A program made the translations under genes and the position numbers. DNA of 14,974 nt from Methylobacter sp. Lineage in GTDB: Bacteria > Pseudomonadota > Gammaproteobacteria > Methylococcales > Methylomonadaceae. Positions 6,696 to 14,749 of this stretch are shown piece after piece; the first letter of the stretch is position 1, and each line of letters begins with the position of its first letter. The stretch spans positions 1 to 14,974 of the forward strand of contig JALNYY010000110.1 of assembly GCA_023229605.1 (NCBI GenBank), given 5' to 3'. Under the pieces are notes generated by a model. The model saw only the letters and a list, made by a program, of their open reading frames with translations. It was not told where the DNA came from and made no database searches.

Positions 6696-7457
6696 TTAGA
6701 AGTCTTTAAGCGCGGCGATTTTTTTTGCTTCATTTGAAAGCGGGAATTTTTCCAGCAATAAGCGTTTATATTCCTTGGCAAGCTCCTTATTGCCCATAAC
6801 CCGTTCGGTTTGCGCAGCAATCCATAACGTCTCAGGCGTGTGGGCTGCAACGCCCAGGTAGCGTTGCAAAAAACCTTTTGCCGCCCAGAAATCGCCGTTT
6901 TGGTAAGAAATTTTTTGCATTTCCGATAATGCTGGCGCATAGGTGCTGTCAAGCTGCAGCGCTTGCCTGAAATAAGTCTCGGCTTGTTGTTTGTTCCCCA
7001 TGCCCAACTGGCACCGTCCGGCATTGGTTAATGCCAGCCACTGCCTGTCGTTTAACGGATTTGAGCTTGCCTCGGACAGCAACCCCATGCCTTCTTCAAA
7101 CTCGCCATGTTCACAAAGGAAACGCCCGAAATTATTTTTCACGCCCAAATCATCAGGCGACAGGTTCAGGGCGGTTTCATAATGGGCTTTGGCTTTGTCG
7201 GGCTGATTTAATTTTTCATACAAAAAAGCCAGAGCATTATGCGCCTGCGTGTTATCCGAATTCTGTTTTACTGCCAGCAGCAAGTTCTCCTGAGCCAGCT
7301 CCAGCTTATTCATGCCTAGATAGCGCACTCCCAGCTGCAAATGTATGTCCCCGGCATTCTCACGTTTAATTTCACTCGCAGAACTGCAAGCGGCCAACGT
7401 CGCAATGAACAGGATCAACGCAAATCGGTTAATCTTTTTTGATCTATCAGGCTGCAC
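6696..7457 (-). CDS. pilF: Type IV pilus biogenesis lipoprotein PilF/PilW (TPR protein)
   Basis: The 253-residue product starts at a GTG that overlaps the rlmN stop by 11 bp, with TAGG seven to eight bases upstream as ribosome binding site. A lipoprotein signal with lipobox LAAC puts the lipidated cysteine at C24. The rest is a chain of tetratricopeptide repeats from about residue 38, for example LGMNKLELAQENLLLAV, AHNALAFLYEKLNQPDKA and AETYFRQALQLD. PilF (PilW in Neisseria) is the outer membrane pilotin that helps the PilQ secretin assemble. This call rests on the family pattern and on the position directly after rlmN, where pilF lies in Pseudomonas and relatives. No other pilus gene is in the window, so use in a pilus here is inferred. 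Confidence 0.9.
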   Translation of the reverse strand: MQPDRSKKINRFALILFIATLAACSSASEIKRENAGDIHLQLGVRYLGMNKLELAQENLLLAVKQNSDNTQAHNALAFLYEKLNQPDKAKAHYETALNLSPDDLGVKNNFGRFLCEHGEFEEGMGLLSEASSNPLNDRQWLALTNAGRCQLGMGNKQQAETYFRQALQLDSTYAPALSEMQKISYQNGDFWAAKGFLQRYLGVAAHTPETLWIAAQTERVMGNKELAKEYKRLLLEKFPLSNEAKKIAALKDF

Positions 7458-8559
7458 GTTCGGAACCTACCGCTTGAGCTTTCACGTGTCTGCGGCTTTT
7501 ATCTTTGACCTGCCCTACCAGCTGACCGCAGGCGGCATCAATGTCTTCGCCGCGCGTCTTTCTGACCGTGGTGACTATGCCCGCGTCATTTAACAGGGTT
7601 TTAAAACGGTTGATCGCTTCTTTGCTTGAACAGCGGTAAGCCGAATTAGGGAACGGGTTAAACGGTATTAAATTGACTTTTGACGGCACTGTTTTCAATA
7701 ATTTAATAAGTCCCCGTGCATCCTGCGTCGAGTCATTAATGCCGTCCAACATCACATATTCAAAAGTGACCGTGCGCCGCGGCGCTATCTTTGCGTTATC
7801 CCTGCACGCATCCATTAATTCTTTCAACGGATATTTTTTATTGATCGGAACCAGCTCATCCCGTAACTCATCGGTTACTGCATGCAGCGACACCGCAAGA
7901 CTGACATCGCAGACCTGGGTTAACCTGTACATGGCCGGCACGACGCCCGAGGTGCTGACGGTCACCCGGCGCTTGGACAGCCCAAAAGTGAAATCGTCCA
8001 TCATCAGGTTCATAGCAGCGACGGCATTATCGAAATTAAGCAGCGGTTCGCCCATGCCCATCATGACCACATTGGTGATCCTGTTGTCCGGTCCCAGCCG
8101 TTTTTGCGCGACAAACAGCTGGCCGATAATTTCCGCAGTGGTCAGGTTGCGATTAAAGCCTTGCTGGGCGGTAGAGCAAAAGGTGCATGCCAGGGCGCAA
8201 CCGATTTGCGATGAGACGCATAAAGTGCCGCGCCCCTCTTCGGGGATAAAAACCGTTTCTACCCGGTTGCCGCAGCCGGTTTGCATGACCCACTTACAGG
8301 TGCCGTCGGTCGCGATTTTTTCAAGCACGATCTCAGGCGTTGCGATATAACAGTTTTCGGTCAAATAAGCGCGCAGTGACTTGCTCAGGTTAGTCATCAG
8401 GTCGAAGTCTTCGACGCCTTCCTGATAGATCCATTTAAGCAGCTGTGTCGCCCGAAAAGGCTTCTCGCCTAATTCGACAAAAAAGGCCGCAAGGCCCTTC
8501 CTGTCGAAATCGAGCAGATTGATGGTTTTTGTCTTAGCGGGTTCTTGCACAGATTTCAT
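7447..8559 (-). CDS. rlmN: Dual-specificity 23S rRNA / tRNA adenine-C2 methyltransferase RlmN
   Basis: RlmN is a radical SAM enzyme that methylates C2 of A2503 in 23S rRNA and A37 of some tRNAs. The radical SAM cluster motif is CALACTFC with C121, C125 and C128. The two catalytic cysteines correspond to C114 (TLCVSSQ) and C344 (DAACGQL). MMGMGEPLLNFDN, the SAM-binding GGEP-like region, is at about 166-178. I take ATG 8559 as start (370 residues), because KTINLLDFDRKGL then follows ten residues in, as in E. coli RlmN. The frame is open further upstream to 8646, but only inside ndk coding sequence. The chosen start still overlaps ndk by 26 bp, so translation is probably coupled. The last 20 or so residues are a basic family-specific tail. 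Confidence 0.96.
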   Translation of the reverse strand: MKSVQEPAKTKTINLLDFDRKGLAAFFVELGEKPFRATQLLKWIYQEGVEDFDLMTNLSKSLRAYLTENCYIATPEIVLEKIATDGTCKWVMQTGCGNRVETVFIPEEGRGTLCVSSQIGCALACTFCSTAQQGFNRNLTTAEIIGQLFVAQKRLGPDNRITNVVMMGMGEPLLNFDNAVAAMNLMMDDFTFGLSKRRVTVSTSGVVPAMYRLTQVCDVSLAVSLHAVTDELRDELVPINKKYPLKELMDACRDNAKIAPRRTVTFEYVMLDGINDSTQDARGLIKLLKTVPSKVNLIPFNPFPNSAYRCSSKEAINRFKTLLNDAGIVTTVRKTRGEDIDAACGQLVGQVKDKSRRHVKAQAVGSERAA

Positions 8560-8965
8560 TATCCGAGAAAAAGTAAGCAATTTCCCTTTGAGCTGTTTCG
8601 ACCGCATCTGAACCATGGACGGCATTTTCATCGATGCTGTTGGCAAAATCAGCGCGGATAGTTCCGGCAGCCGCTTCTTTAGGGTTGGTTGCGCCCATTA
8701 TTTCGCGATGCTTCAGAACCGCGTTTTCGCCTTCCAGCACTTGCATGATCACAGGACCTGAAATCATAAATGCGACCAAATCATTAAAGAAACCGCGCTC
8801 GCTGTGTTCCGCATAAAAGCCTTCAGCTTGTTCTTTGGTCAAGTGCAGCATTTTTGCGGCAACGATTTTTAAACCGTTCTTTTCAAAACGGCTGTAAATT
8901 TCGCCGATTACATTTTTTGCTACAGCATCAGGTTTAATGATTGAAAAAGTGCGTTCTATCGCCAT
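8534..8965 (-). CDS. ndk: Nucleoside diphosphate kinase
   Basis: The protein has 143 residues, the normal bacterial length. It transfers the gamma-phosphate of ATP to nucleoside diphosphates via a phosphohistidine. The active-site histidine is H117 in NAVHGSD, and the N-terminal ERTFSIIKPDAVAKN and RGFFNDLVAFMISGPV segments are typical. ATG 8965 is preceded by GGGAG about ten bases away. A good promoter sits just upstream at 9009-9038, so ndk probably starts a new transcription unit with rlmN, pilF, hisS and onward. ndk next to rlmN and pilF is a common gammaproteobacterial order. Confidence 0.98.
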   Translation of the reverse strand: MAIERTFSIIKPDAVAKNVIGEIYSRFEKNGLKIVAAKMLHLTKEQAEGFYAEHSERGFFNDLVAFMISGPVIMQVLEGENAVLKHREIMGATNPKEAAAGTIRADFANSIDENAVHGSDAVETAQREIAYFFSDNEICARTR

Positions 8966-9008
8966 TTTTTTAAAACTCCCAGTATGAATAAATAGTTATA
9001 AGCGGCCA

Positions 9009-9038
9009 ATTATACCTGATCAACCGCTGTATTTTGAA
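9009..9038 (-). promoter_or_regulatory. Sigma-70 type promoter for ndk
   Basis: On the minus strand TTCAAA (9033-9038) is followed after 18 bp by a perfect TATAAT (9009-9014), about 44 bp before the ndk start. The -35 box matches four of six positions. The element lies in the 87-bp gap after secF. The word ATCAGGTAT occurs twice (9040-9048 and 9012-9020); the second copy runs into the -10 box, which could allow a regulator to act here. No regulator is identified. Confidence 0.6.
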
Positions 9039-9052
9039 AATACCTGATAAGA

Positions 9053-9979
9053 CTAAGGCCTGCCGTCCAATTCCGCGCCTTCTTTTACCGGGATCATCAG
9101 ATCTTCGGGACTGACGCCCAACAGTAAAGCCATAGGGCTGGCAATAAAAATAGAGGAATAAGTGCCGAAAAATACGCCGAATAACAGCACGATGGAAAAG
9201 TTATGAATGACTTCCCCTCCCAGGAAGAACAACGAAACCAGCACCAGCAGCACCGTCAATGAAGTCATGATGGTACGGCTTAACGTCACATTAACCGAGA
9301 TATTCATGATCTCTTCGGTCGATTTATTTCTCATCTGGCGAAAACTTTCCCTGATGCGGTCATACACCACGATGGTATCGTTCAATGAATAACCGATCAA
9401 CGCAAGAACCGCCGCCAACACCGTCAGATCGAACTCCAGTCCTAAAACAGAGAATAATCCCAGCGTAACAATAACATCATGCAAAGTCGCCAGGATCGCG
9501 CCTACAGAGAACTTCCATTCAAAACGCCAAGCCACATAAATCAAAATGCATATCGTTGAATACAACAACGCCAAAAAACCATCCTCAGCCAGATCGTCTC
9601 CGACTTGGGGACCGACAAATTCAACCCGACGTACACTCGCCGGTTCATTAGTTGTTTTGTTAATCGCCTCAAGCACTTTGGTGCTTAAATCGACGTTACT
9701 CACCCCTTCTTGCGGCTTCAGGCGGATCAGGACGTCTTTTGTAGTGCCGAAATTCTGCACCGTGGCGTCGCTAAAGCCTTCAGCATCCAAAGTATTGCGC
9801 AGCGTCGTTAAATCGGCTGCTTTTTGATAGCCCACTTCAATCAAGGTACCGCCGGTAAAATCGATGCCCATTTGCAGGCCTCGCACACCTAGCGAAGCGA
9901 TCGAGATAATCGTTAATATGCCGGAAAATATCAGCGCTATGTTTCGGTTGCCTATAAAATTTATATTTGTTGTCTTCAT
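9053..9979 (-). CDS. secF: Protein translocase subunit SecF
   Basis: SecF is 308 residues and forms with SecD and YajC the inner membrane complex that uses the proton gradient to pull exported proteins through SecYEG. The first membrane helix is at about 12-32. GIDFTGGTLIEVGY at 38-51 is the conserved D-type motif at the start of the small periplasmic domain. Five more helices follow from about 133 to 290, including LIGYSLNDTIVVYDRIRE at 194-211, the signature of helix 4 with its conserved aspartates. The gene starts 24 bp after secD, with a GAAGATG stretch as ribosome binding site. The length fits E. coli SecF (323 residues). Confidence 0.97.
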   Translation of the reverse strand: MKTTNINFIGNRNIALIFSGILTIISIASLGVRGLQMGIDFTGGTLIEVGYQKAADLTTLRNTLDAEGFSDATVQNFGTTKDVLIRLKPQEGVSNVDLSTKVLEAINKTTNEPASVRRVEFVGPQVGDDLAEDGFLALLYSTICILIYVAWRFEWKFSVGAILATLHDVIVTLGLFSVLGLEFDLTVLAAVLALIGYSLNDTIVVYDRIRESFRQMRNKSTEEIMNISVNVTLSRTIMTSLTVLLVLVSLFFLGGEVIHNFSIVLLFGVFFGTYSSIFIASPMALLLGVSPEDLMIPVKEGAELDGRP

Positions 9980-10003
9980 ATTTTCATCTTCTATGTAAAA
10001 GCA

Positions 10004-11851
10004 CTAAATAGATAATTTCTCAACCCTGCGGTTACCGTATATCCAGTTAATAACCATCCGTGTACCGGTAATGGCAGTGAACATGGACGACAAAATCCCG
10101 ATAATCAGCGTCACCGCAAAACCTTTAACAGAACCGGTGCCGTAAGCGAACAACACCACAGCAACCACAAGGTTGGTAAAGTGGGAGTCCAGAATAGTTG
10201 CAAAGGCTTTCTCATAGCCGATAAATATAGCGGACTGCGGCGTGTTGCCATTCCTGAGCTCTTCTTTAATCCGCTCGAAGATCAACACGTTGGCGTCAAC
10301 CGACATCCCCACGGTCAAGATGATCCCGGCAATACCCGGCAAGGTTAACGTTGCCTGCAACATCGACAAAATCGCCACAACAATCACCACGTTAAACGCC
10401 AGCGCAAAGTTGGCGATCAAACCGAACAATCGGTAATAAACCGCCATAAACAACACAACCAGCGCAAAACCCACCACAAAAGACAACATACCTTTATCGA
10501 TATTGTCCTGACCTAAACTGGGTCCCACAGTGCGTTCTTCGACAATATCAACAGGAGCTGCCAGCGCGCCGGCTCTTAACAACAACGACAGGTTGCGAGC
10601 TTCCTGGGGACTGTCCAATCCGGTGGTTTGGAATCGATGGCTGAAAACGCCCTGGATAGTCGCCACGTTGATTACTTTTTCAACCTTCTCTTTATGACGG
10701 ACTTTTTGGCCGTTGACCATCTTCGTTTCAGTTTTATATTCGATGAACACTACCGCCATAGGCTTGCCAATATTAGCTTGGGTCAATTTACCCATTTTGG
10801 CCCCGCCTACGCCGTTCAACGAAATATTCACCGATGGCCTGCCATCCTGATCAACACCGGAAGAGGAATCGACGATTTGATCGCCGGTCACAATGACCCG
10901 GCGATCCAGCAAGATGGGGTTGCCGTTTCTCTCATAATACAAGCGGCTGCCTACCGGAACATGCCCTTCAACCGCTTTTTGCACATCGTGCTCCACGTCA
11001 ACCAAACGATATTCCAAAGTAGCCGTCGTACCGAGAATCTCTTTAGCGCGGGTCGTATCTTGTACGCCGGGCAACTGAATCATGATACGGTTTTCGCCTT
11101 GCTGCTGAATCACCGGCTCCGCAACACCCAATTCGTTGACGCGGTTACGCAACGTCGTCATATTTTGCGCTACGGCAAACTTCTTAATCTCCCGCACTTC
11201 TTTTTCGGAAAGCTTTAGCCAGACCTGATCCTGCTCTTTCGGCTCGGTCACATCCAGTGCGCGAAAATCTTTACCCAATAACTTCAACAATGCGGGCTTG
11301 TCATCAGCCGAGTTCAACTTAACTTTAATGAAACCATCATCTTTAGAAACCGATTGATAACGTATTTTTTCGTTTCTTAACGCCAGACGCACATCATCGT
11401 TGTAGCGGTCTTCTGCCTGCTTAACGGCTGCGTCCATATCCACTTCCAGCAGGAAATGCACACCACCGCGCAAATCCAGGCCCAGATACATGGCTTCTGC
11501 GCCCAACGATCTCAGCCAAGCGGGTGTAGTAGGCGCCAGGTTCAGCGCGACGTTATAATCGTCGCCCATTTTATCCCTGAGCAAATCCGCCACTTTAAGC
11601 TGATCGTCGGCGTTATTAAACCGGGCTAAAATAAGGCCGTTTTTAAATTCGAACGCCTTTGCGTTAAATCCGGCAGTCTTAATGATGGACTCGATCTGAT
11701 TAGCCTGTTCCTGCACCAACTTGGCCGGCCGCGTCGACGACACCTGAACAGAAGGATCGTCGCCGTACAAATTCGGCAACGCATAAATAATCCCGACCAC
11801 AAAAACAATCAGGACCAATAGATTTTTCCAAAGCGGGAAATGATTTTGCAT
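10004..11851 (-). CDS. secD: Protein translocase subunit SecD
   Basis: At 615 residues this matches E. coli SecD. One N-terminal membrane helix lies at about 9-28 (NLLVLIVFVVGIIYALPNLY). YLGLDLRGGVHFLLEVD at 122-138 is the conserved start of the periplasmic P1 domain, which extends to about residue 440 and captures the emerging substrate. Five helices follow in the last 160 residues, with GMSVDANVLIFERIKEEL as the signature of the proton-conducting helix. SecD works with SecF and YajC at the Sec translocon. The ATG at 11851 has TTGGAA about seven bases upstream. The 110-bp leader between yajC and secD contains a hairpin described separately. Confidence 0.98.
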   Translation of the reverse strand: MQNHFPLWKNLLVLIVFVVGIIYALPNLYGDDPSVQVSSTRPAKLVQEQANQIESIIKTAGFNAKAFEFKNGLILARFNNADDQLKVADLLRDKMGDDYNVALNLAPTTPAWLRSLGAEAMYLGLDLRGGVHFLLEVDMDAAVKQAEDRYNDDVRLALRNEKIRYQSVSKDDGFIKVKLNSADDKPALLKLLGKDFRALDVTEPKEQDQVWLKLSEKEVREIKKFAVAQNMTTLRNRVNELGVAEPVIQQQGENRIMIQLPGVQDTTRAKEILGTTATLEYRLVDVEHDVQKAVEGHVPVGSRLYYERNGNPILLDRRVIVTGDQIVDSSSGVDQDGRPSVNISLNGVGGAKMGKLTQANIGKPMAVVFIEYKTETKMVNGQKVRHKEKVEKVINVATIQGVFSHRFQTTGLDSPQEARNLSLLLRAGALAAPVDIVEERTVGPSLGQDNIDKGMLSFVVGFALVVLFMAVYYRLFGLIANFALAFNVVIVVAILSMLQATLTLPGIAGIILTVGMSVDANVLIFERIKEELRNGNTPQSAIFIGYEKAFATILDSHFTNLVVAVVLFAYGTGSVKGFAVTLIIGILSSMFTAITGTRMVINWIYGNRRVEKLSI

Positions 11852-11895
11852 GTGTTATTCCAACAATTCAACTATGTCGTAGAGATGCTGCAGGC

Positions 11896-11935
11896 GCCAA
11901 AAACAGGCGCTTAGCCTAAAATACCTGTGTTTGGC
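11896..11935. promoter_or_regulatory. Hairpin in the yajC-secD spacer
   Basis: GCCAAAAACAGG (11896-11907) pairs with CCTGTGTTTGGC (11924-11935) over 11 of 12 positions, with a 16-base loop. No T run follows on either strand, so it is not a typical intrinsic terminator. It lies 45 bp upstream of the secD start, inside the probable yajC-secD-secF transcript. It could affect RNA stability or secD translation, or be a dispersed repeat. Confidence 0.5.
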
Positions 11936-11961
11936 AGGCAACGTGTCTACGCGCTATGACA

Positions 11962-12312
11962 TTAAACTTTAGCGATTTTTTTAGTTATCGCTTTGTAAGT
12001 TCCTTTCGGCATCATGCTCTCGATATTATGACGCTGTACTTGGATAAAAGTATTGTCGCAGATTTCGAGTTTGACGAAATTTTCATCCAGATCGACGACC
12101 TTACCCAAAATCCCGCCCGAAGTGACCACCTCGGAACCTTTATTCATCGCGGCAAGCATTTGCTTCTTCTCTTTGGCGCGCTTGGATTGCGGACGCAGAA
12201 ACAAAAAGTAGAAAAACACCAGTATGCCCAATGGGAACAGCATACCCTCAATGCCGGGTTGCTGGGAGGCGGGAGCGGCTGCAGCTACAGCATCGGAAAT
12301 AAAAAAACTCAT
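11962..12312 (-). CDS. yajC: Sec translocon accessory protein YajC
   Basis: YajC is a small inner membrane protein that associates with SecDF. The 116-residue product has one membrane helix at about 23-39 followed by the family signature FLRPQSKRAKEKK. A cytoplasmic domain (VVTSGGILGKVVDLDENFVKLEI) completes it. The start at 12312 has a strong ribosome binding site, GAGG about seven bases upstream. It lies 58 bp after tgt and before secD, the standard order. Confidence 0.96.
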   Translation of the reverse strand: MSFFISDAVAAAAPASQQPGIEGMLFPLGILVFFYFLFLRPQSKRAKEKKQMLAAMNKGSEVVTSGGILGKVVDLDENFVKLEICDNTFIQVQRHNIESMMPKGTYKAITKKIAKV

Positions 12313-12370
12313 GATTATCCTCGGGGTTTATTGTTATTAAAATAAGCGTTGTAATTAAAAAATCTCGCCA

Positions 12371-13486
12371 TTATGCCACAGTCGGCACGGCTTTTCCTCG
12401 TTGTTGATAAAATTGCTTGACAAAAATATCCAGCTCTTGCCTTTCAATCGCATCGCGCAAGCCCTGCATCAAGTTCAGGTAATAATAAAGGTTATGGATG
12501 GTATTGAGCCTTGAACCCAGCATTTCCCTGCATTTATCCAGATGCCGCAAATAAGCTCTGGAAAAATTCCGGCAGGTATAACAGCCGCAGGATTCATCCA
12601 AAGGACCGGTATCGAACTCATATTGACTATTTCGGATCTTCACCACGCCGAACGTGGTAAAAAGGTGGCCGTTACGGGCATTCCGGGTCGGCATCACGCA
12701 ATCGAACATATCGATGCCGCGCCTGACCGCCTCCACCAAATCTTCCGGCGTACCCACGCCCATCAAATAGCGCGGCTTATCGACCGGCATTTTGGTGTGA
12801 ACCACATCCAGCGTCGCCATCATTTCGTCTTTGGGTTCGCCTACCGACAAGCCGCCGATCGCGTAACCGTCAAAACCGATGTCCACCAGACCGGCTATCG
12901 ATTCCTGACGCAGATGCTCATACATCCCGCCCTGCACAATGCCGAACAAAGCCGACGCATTACCCTCATGAGCCGCCTTGCTGCGCGCCGCCCAACGCAA
13001 CGATAAGCGCATCGACTCGGCCGCTTCCTGAACCGTCGCAGGGTACGGCGTGCATTCATCGAAAATCATCACGATGTCCGAACCCAAATCGCGCTGCACC
13101 TGCATCGATTCTTCAGGCCCCATAAAAATGGAACTGCCGTTGATCGGCGATTTGAAGGTCACGCCTTTTTCGGTGATTTTTCTTAACGCGCCCAGGCTGA
13201 ATACCTGGAAGCCGCCGGAATCGGTCAAAATCGGCTTGTCCCAGCGCATAAAATCATGCAAATCGCCGTGCGCCTTGATCACATCCGTACCGGGACGCAG
13301 CATTAAATGAAAGGTATTGCCGAGAATAATCTGCGCGCCGATACCGGTCAGCTCATCTGGCGTCAGCGCCTTAACCGTTCCATAAGTGCCGACCGGCATA
13401 AAAATCGGAGTTTCCACGATGCCGCGGGCAAACTTAAGCTGACCGCGCCGCGCATGGCCATCCGTATTAATTAATTTGAAGTCCAT
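12371..13486 (-). CDS. tgt: tRNA-guanine transglycosylase
   Basis: Tgt exchanges guanine 34 of tRNAs with GUN anticodons for preQ1, a step in queuosine formation. The 371-residue protein has the catalytic aspartate D89 in LTDSGGFQ and the nucleophile D262 in FDCVMPTRNAR. Substrate recognition is seen in IFDECTPYPAT (D143) and FGIVQGGMY. The zinc site is complete: C300, C302, C305 (SCGCYTC) and H331. The start at ATG 13486 lacks a clear Shine-Dalgarno sequence but gives the normal N-terminus MDFKLINTDGHARRG. queA, which commonly precedes tgt in Gammaproteobacteria, is not here; a sugar kinase occupies that place. tgt probably leads a tgt-yajC-secD-secF operon. Confidence 0.98.
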   Translation of the reverse strand: MDFKLINTDGHARRGQLKFARGIVETPIFMPVGTYGTVKALTPDELTGIGAQIILGNTFHLMLRPGTDVIKAHGDLHDFMRWDKPILTDSGGFQVFSLGALRKITEKGVTFKSPINGSSIFMGPEESMQVQRDLGSDIVMIFDECTPYPATVQEAAESMRLSLRWAARSKAAHEGNASALFGIVQGGMYEHLRQESIAGLVDIGFDGYAIGGLSVGEPKDEMMATLDVVHTKMPVDKPRYLMGVGTPEDLVEAVRRGIDMFDCVMPTRNARNGHLFTTFGVVKIRNSQYEFDTGPLDESCGCYTCRNFSRAYLRHLDKCREMLGSRLNTIHNLYYYLNLMQGLRDAIERQELDIFVKQFYQQRGKAVPTVA

Positions 13487-13515
13487 AAAAATGATGAGTG
13501 CATTGAAGACTGGGA

Positions 13516-13544
13516 ATTATCCAGACTTTTTAAATGAATGTACA
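13516..13544 (-). promoter_or_regulatory. Possible sigma-70 promoter for tgt-yajC-secD-secF
   Basis: On the minus strand TGTACA (13539-13544) is followed after 17 bp by GATAAT (13516-13521), about 30 bp before the tgt start. The boxes match four and five of six consensus positions with ideal spacing. It lies in the 122-bp gap after the sugar kinase gene. The match was made by eye. Confidence 0.45.
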
Positions 13545-13608
13545 TGTGAAGCATTAAAACGCTGTTTGATTGGCGCGGGATTGAGTGATCAATGCATTGC
13601 GCTGTAGC

Positions 13609-14505
13609 TTATTTAGCGGCCTTCAGCGCCCATAAATTGACAAACGATTGATAGAAACGAGGATCCAACACCGTTGCACCGCGTTGGCCGACCAGCGCCG
13701 AAGCAAAAGCCTGCGCCCGCTCCATCGTCAGCTGCAACGGCCAGCCCTGATTAATGCCAAGCAACAACACCGAAGCAAAAGCATCTCCGGCGCCAACCGT
13801 ATCAACCACTGTTAAAGCATCAACCGGCGCGACAGCAACAACTTCGTCGTTCGCATTAACAGCCATCGCCCCTTGTTCGCCGCAAGTCACAACCAATCCC
13901 GTCAAACCATGCTCCGCTCGAAACACCCGCATATCGACATTGATATCGCCGGTTCCCGAATGCAGCGCCTGTAACTCATGATGGTTCAGCTTGACCCAAT
14001 CGGCATCGCCAACCAGCTTTAGCACCTCGACCTTATTCCACCAGGGCGCGCGCAAATTGACATCCATAAACAACGCGCCTTTATGACCCGCTTTCAATGC
14101 CTCCAGAGCCCGCCTGGAATCGGCATGACGCAGAGCCAGGGTGCCGTGATAAAGCAAGCCGTCGGATTGCGCACTTGCCAATTCATCGGCGGCAATAAAA
14201 TCGTAAGCCTGTTCCGGCACGATCGCATAACTCGGCTCGCCCTGTTCGATAGAGACCTGCACGGTTCCGGTCGGATAAACCCGATCCAGTTGCAAGCCCG
14301 ATAAATCCATGTCCCATGACCGCATGGCCGAGCGAATGGAATCGCCTAACCGATCCTGCCCAACCCGGCTGATAAAAAACGGCTCCCGGCCAAAAGCCTG
14401 AAGATGCCAGGCGACATTAAACGGCGCCCCACCCAACACACAACTGTCATCGGGAAAATGATCGAACAGCACCTCGCCGAAAATAGTGATCCGGTTGTTA
14501 CTCAT
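13609..14505 (-). CDS. PfkB-family sugar kinase, probably fructokinase
   Basis: The protein has 298 residues with the ribokinase/PfkB fold. GGAPFNVAWHL at 25-35 is the first PfkB signature and binds the sugar. DVNLRAPWW at 148-156 is typical of fructokinase-like members. DTVGAGDAF at 235-243 is the second signature, with D241 the catalytic base beside the anion hole. The overall pattern resembles bacterial fructokinases that turn fructose into fructose 6-phosphate. Some methanotrophs carry such a kinase for sucrose turnover next to sucrose-phosphate synthase and amylosucrase genes, but none of these partners is visible here. The substrate is inferred; another hexose or nucleoside cannot be excluded. 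ATG 14505 has GGA about ten bases upstream. It is separated from tgt by 122 bp and is probably transcribed on its own. Confidence 0.88.
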   Translation of the reverse strand: MSNNRITIFGEVLFDHFPDDSCVLGGAPFNVAWHLQAFGREPFFISRVGQDRLGDSIRSAMRSWDMDLSGLQLDRVYPTGTVQVSIEQGEPSYAIVPEQAYDFIAADELASAQSDGLLYHGTLALRHADSRRALEALKAGHKGALFMDVNLRAPWWNKVEVLKLVGDADWVKLNHHELQALHSGTGDINVDMRVFRAEHGLTGLVVTCGEQGAMAVNANDEVVAVAPVDALTVVDTVGAGDAFASVLLLGINQGWPLQLTMERAQAFASALVGQRGATVLDPRFYQSFVNLWALKAAK

Positions 14506-14566
14506 TAACTTTTATCCATTGTTTTGTGTACGGTGCAAAAGGGGTGATACTCGAATGGCACTTAAC

Positions 14567-14743
14567 TTAAGCTTTTTCGGGTGCCCATATTTTCTCACTT
14601 CGTCCCTTGCTTCGCTCCTTGTTTTCGTCAACAAAGGGTAAGGTTTTGGTCTTCTTTTGACCGCTCTGGGTTCTATTCGTCCGGGGCGATTTCCAATTGA
14701 TCGCTACGCTACTAGAGCCAAGAGCCTGACAACAGGCTCTTGA
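14567..14743 (-). other. Start-less open frame, possible gene remnant or translated repeat
   Basis: The minus strand is open for 58 codons between a TGA at 14744-14746 and the TAA at 14567-14569, but has no ATG, GTG or TTG in frame. The translation has a protein-like composition, with segments SPRTNRTQSG, LPFVDENKERSKGRSEKIW and a final APEKA. The frame overlaps the first hairpin. It could be the tail of a decayed gene or a dispersed element that happens to stay open. I do not recognise a family. Confidence 0.25.
14719..14742. repeat. Perfect 10-bp hairpin with four-base loop
   Basis: CAAGAGCCTG (14719-14728) and CAGGCTCTTG (14733-14742) pair fully around ACAA. It lies 135 bp downstream of the antitoxin stop in the direction of transcription. 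No T run follows on the minus strand, so an intrinsic terminator of the usual kind is not supported, though it could still stop or protect a transcript. Confidence 0.6.
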
Positions 14744-14749
14744 TCATCA

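Noticed and set aside
8560..8646. Longer rlmN start at 8646
   Set aside because: It lies entirely within ndk in another frame and adds 29 residues with no counterpart in RlmN; the ATG at 8559 fits the family.
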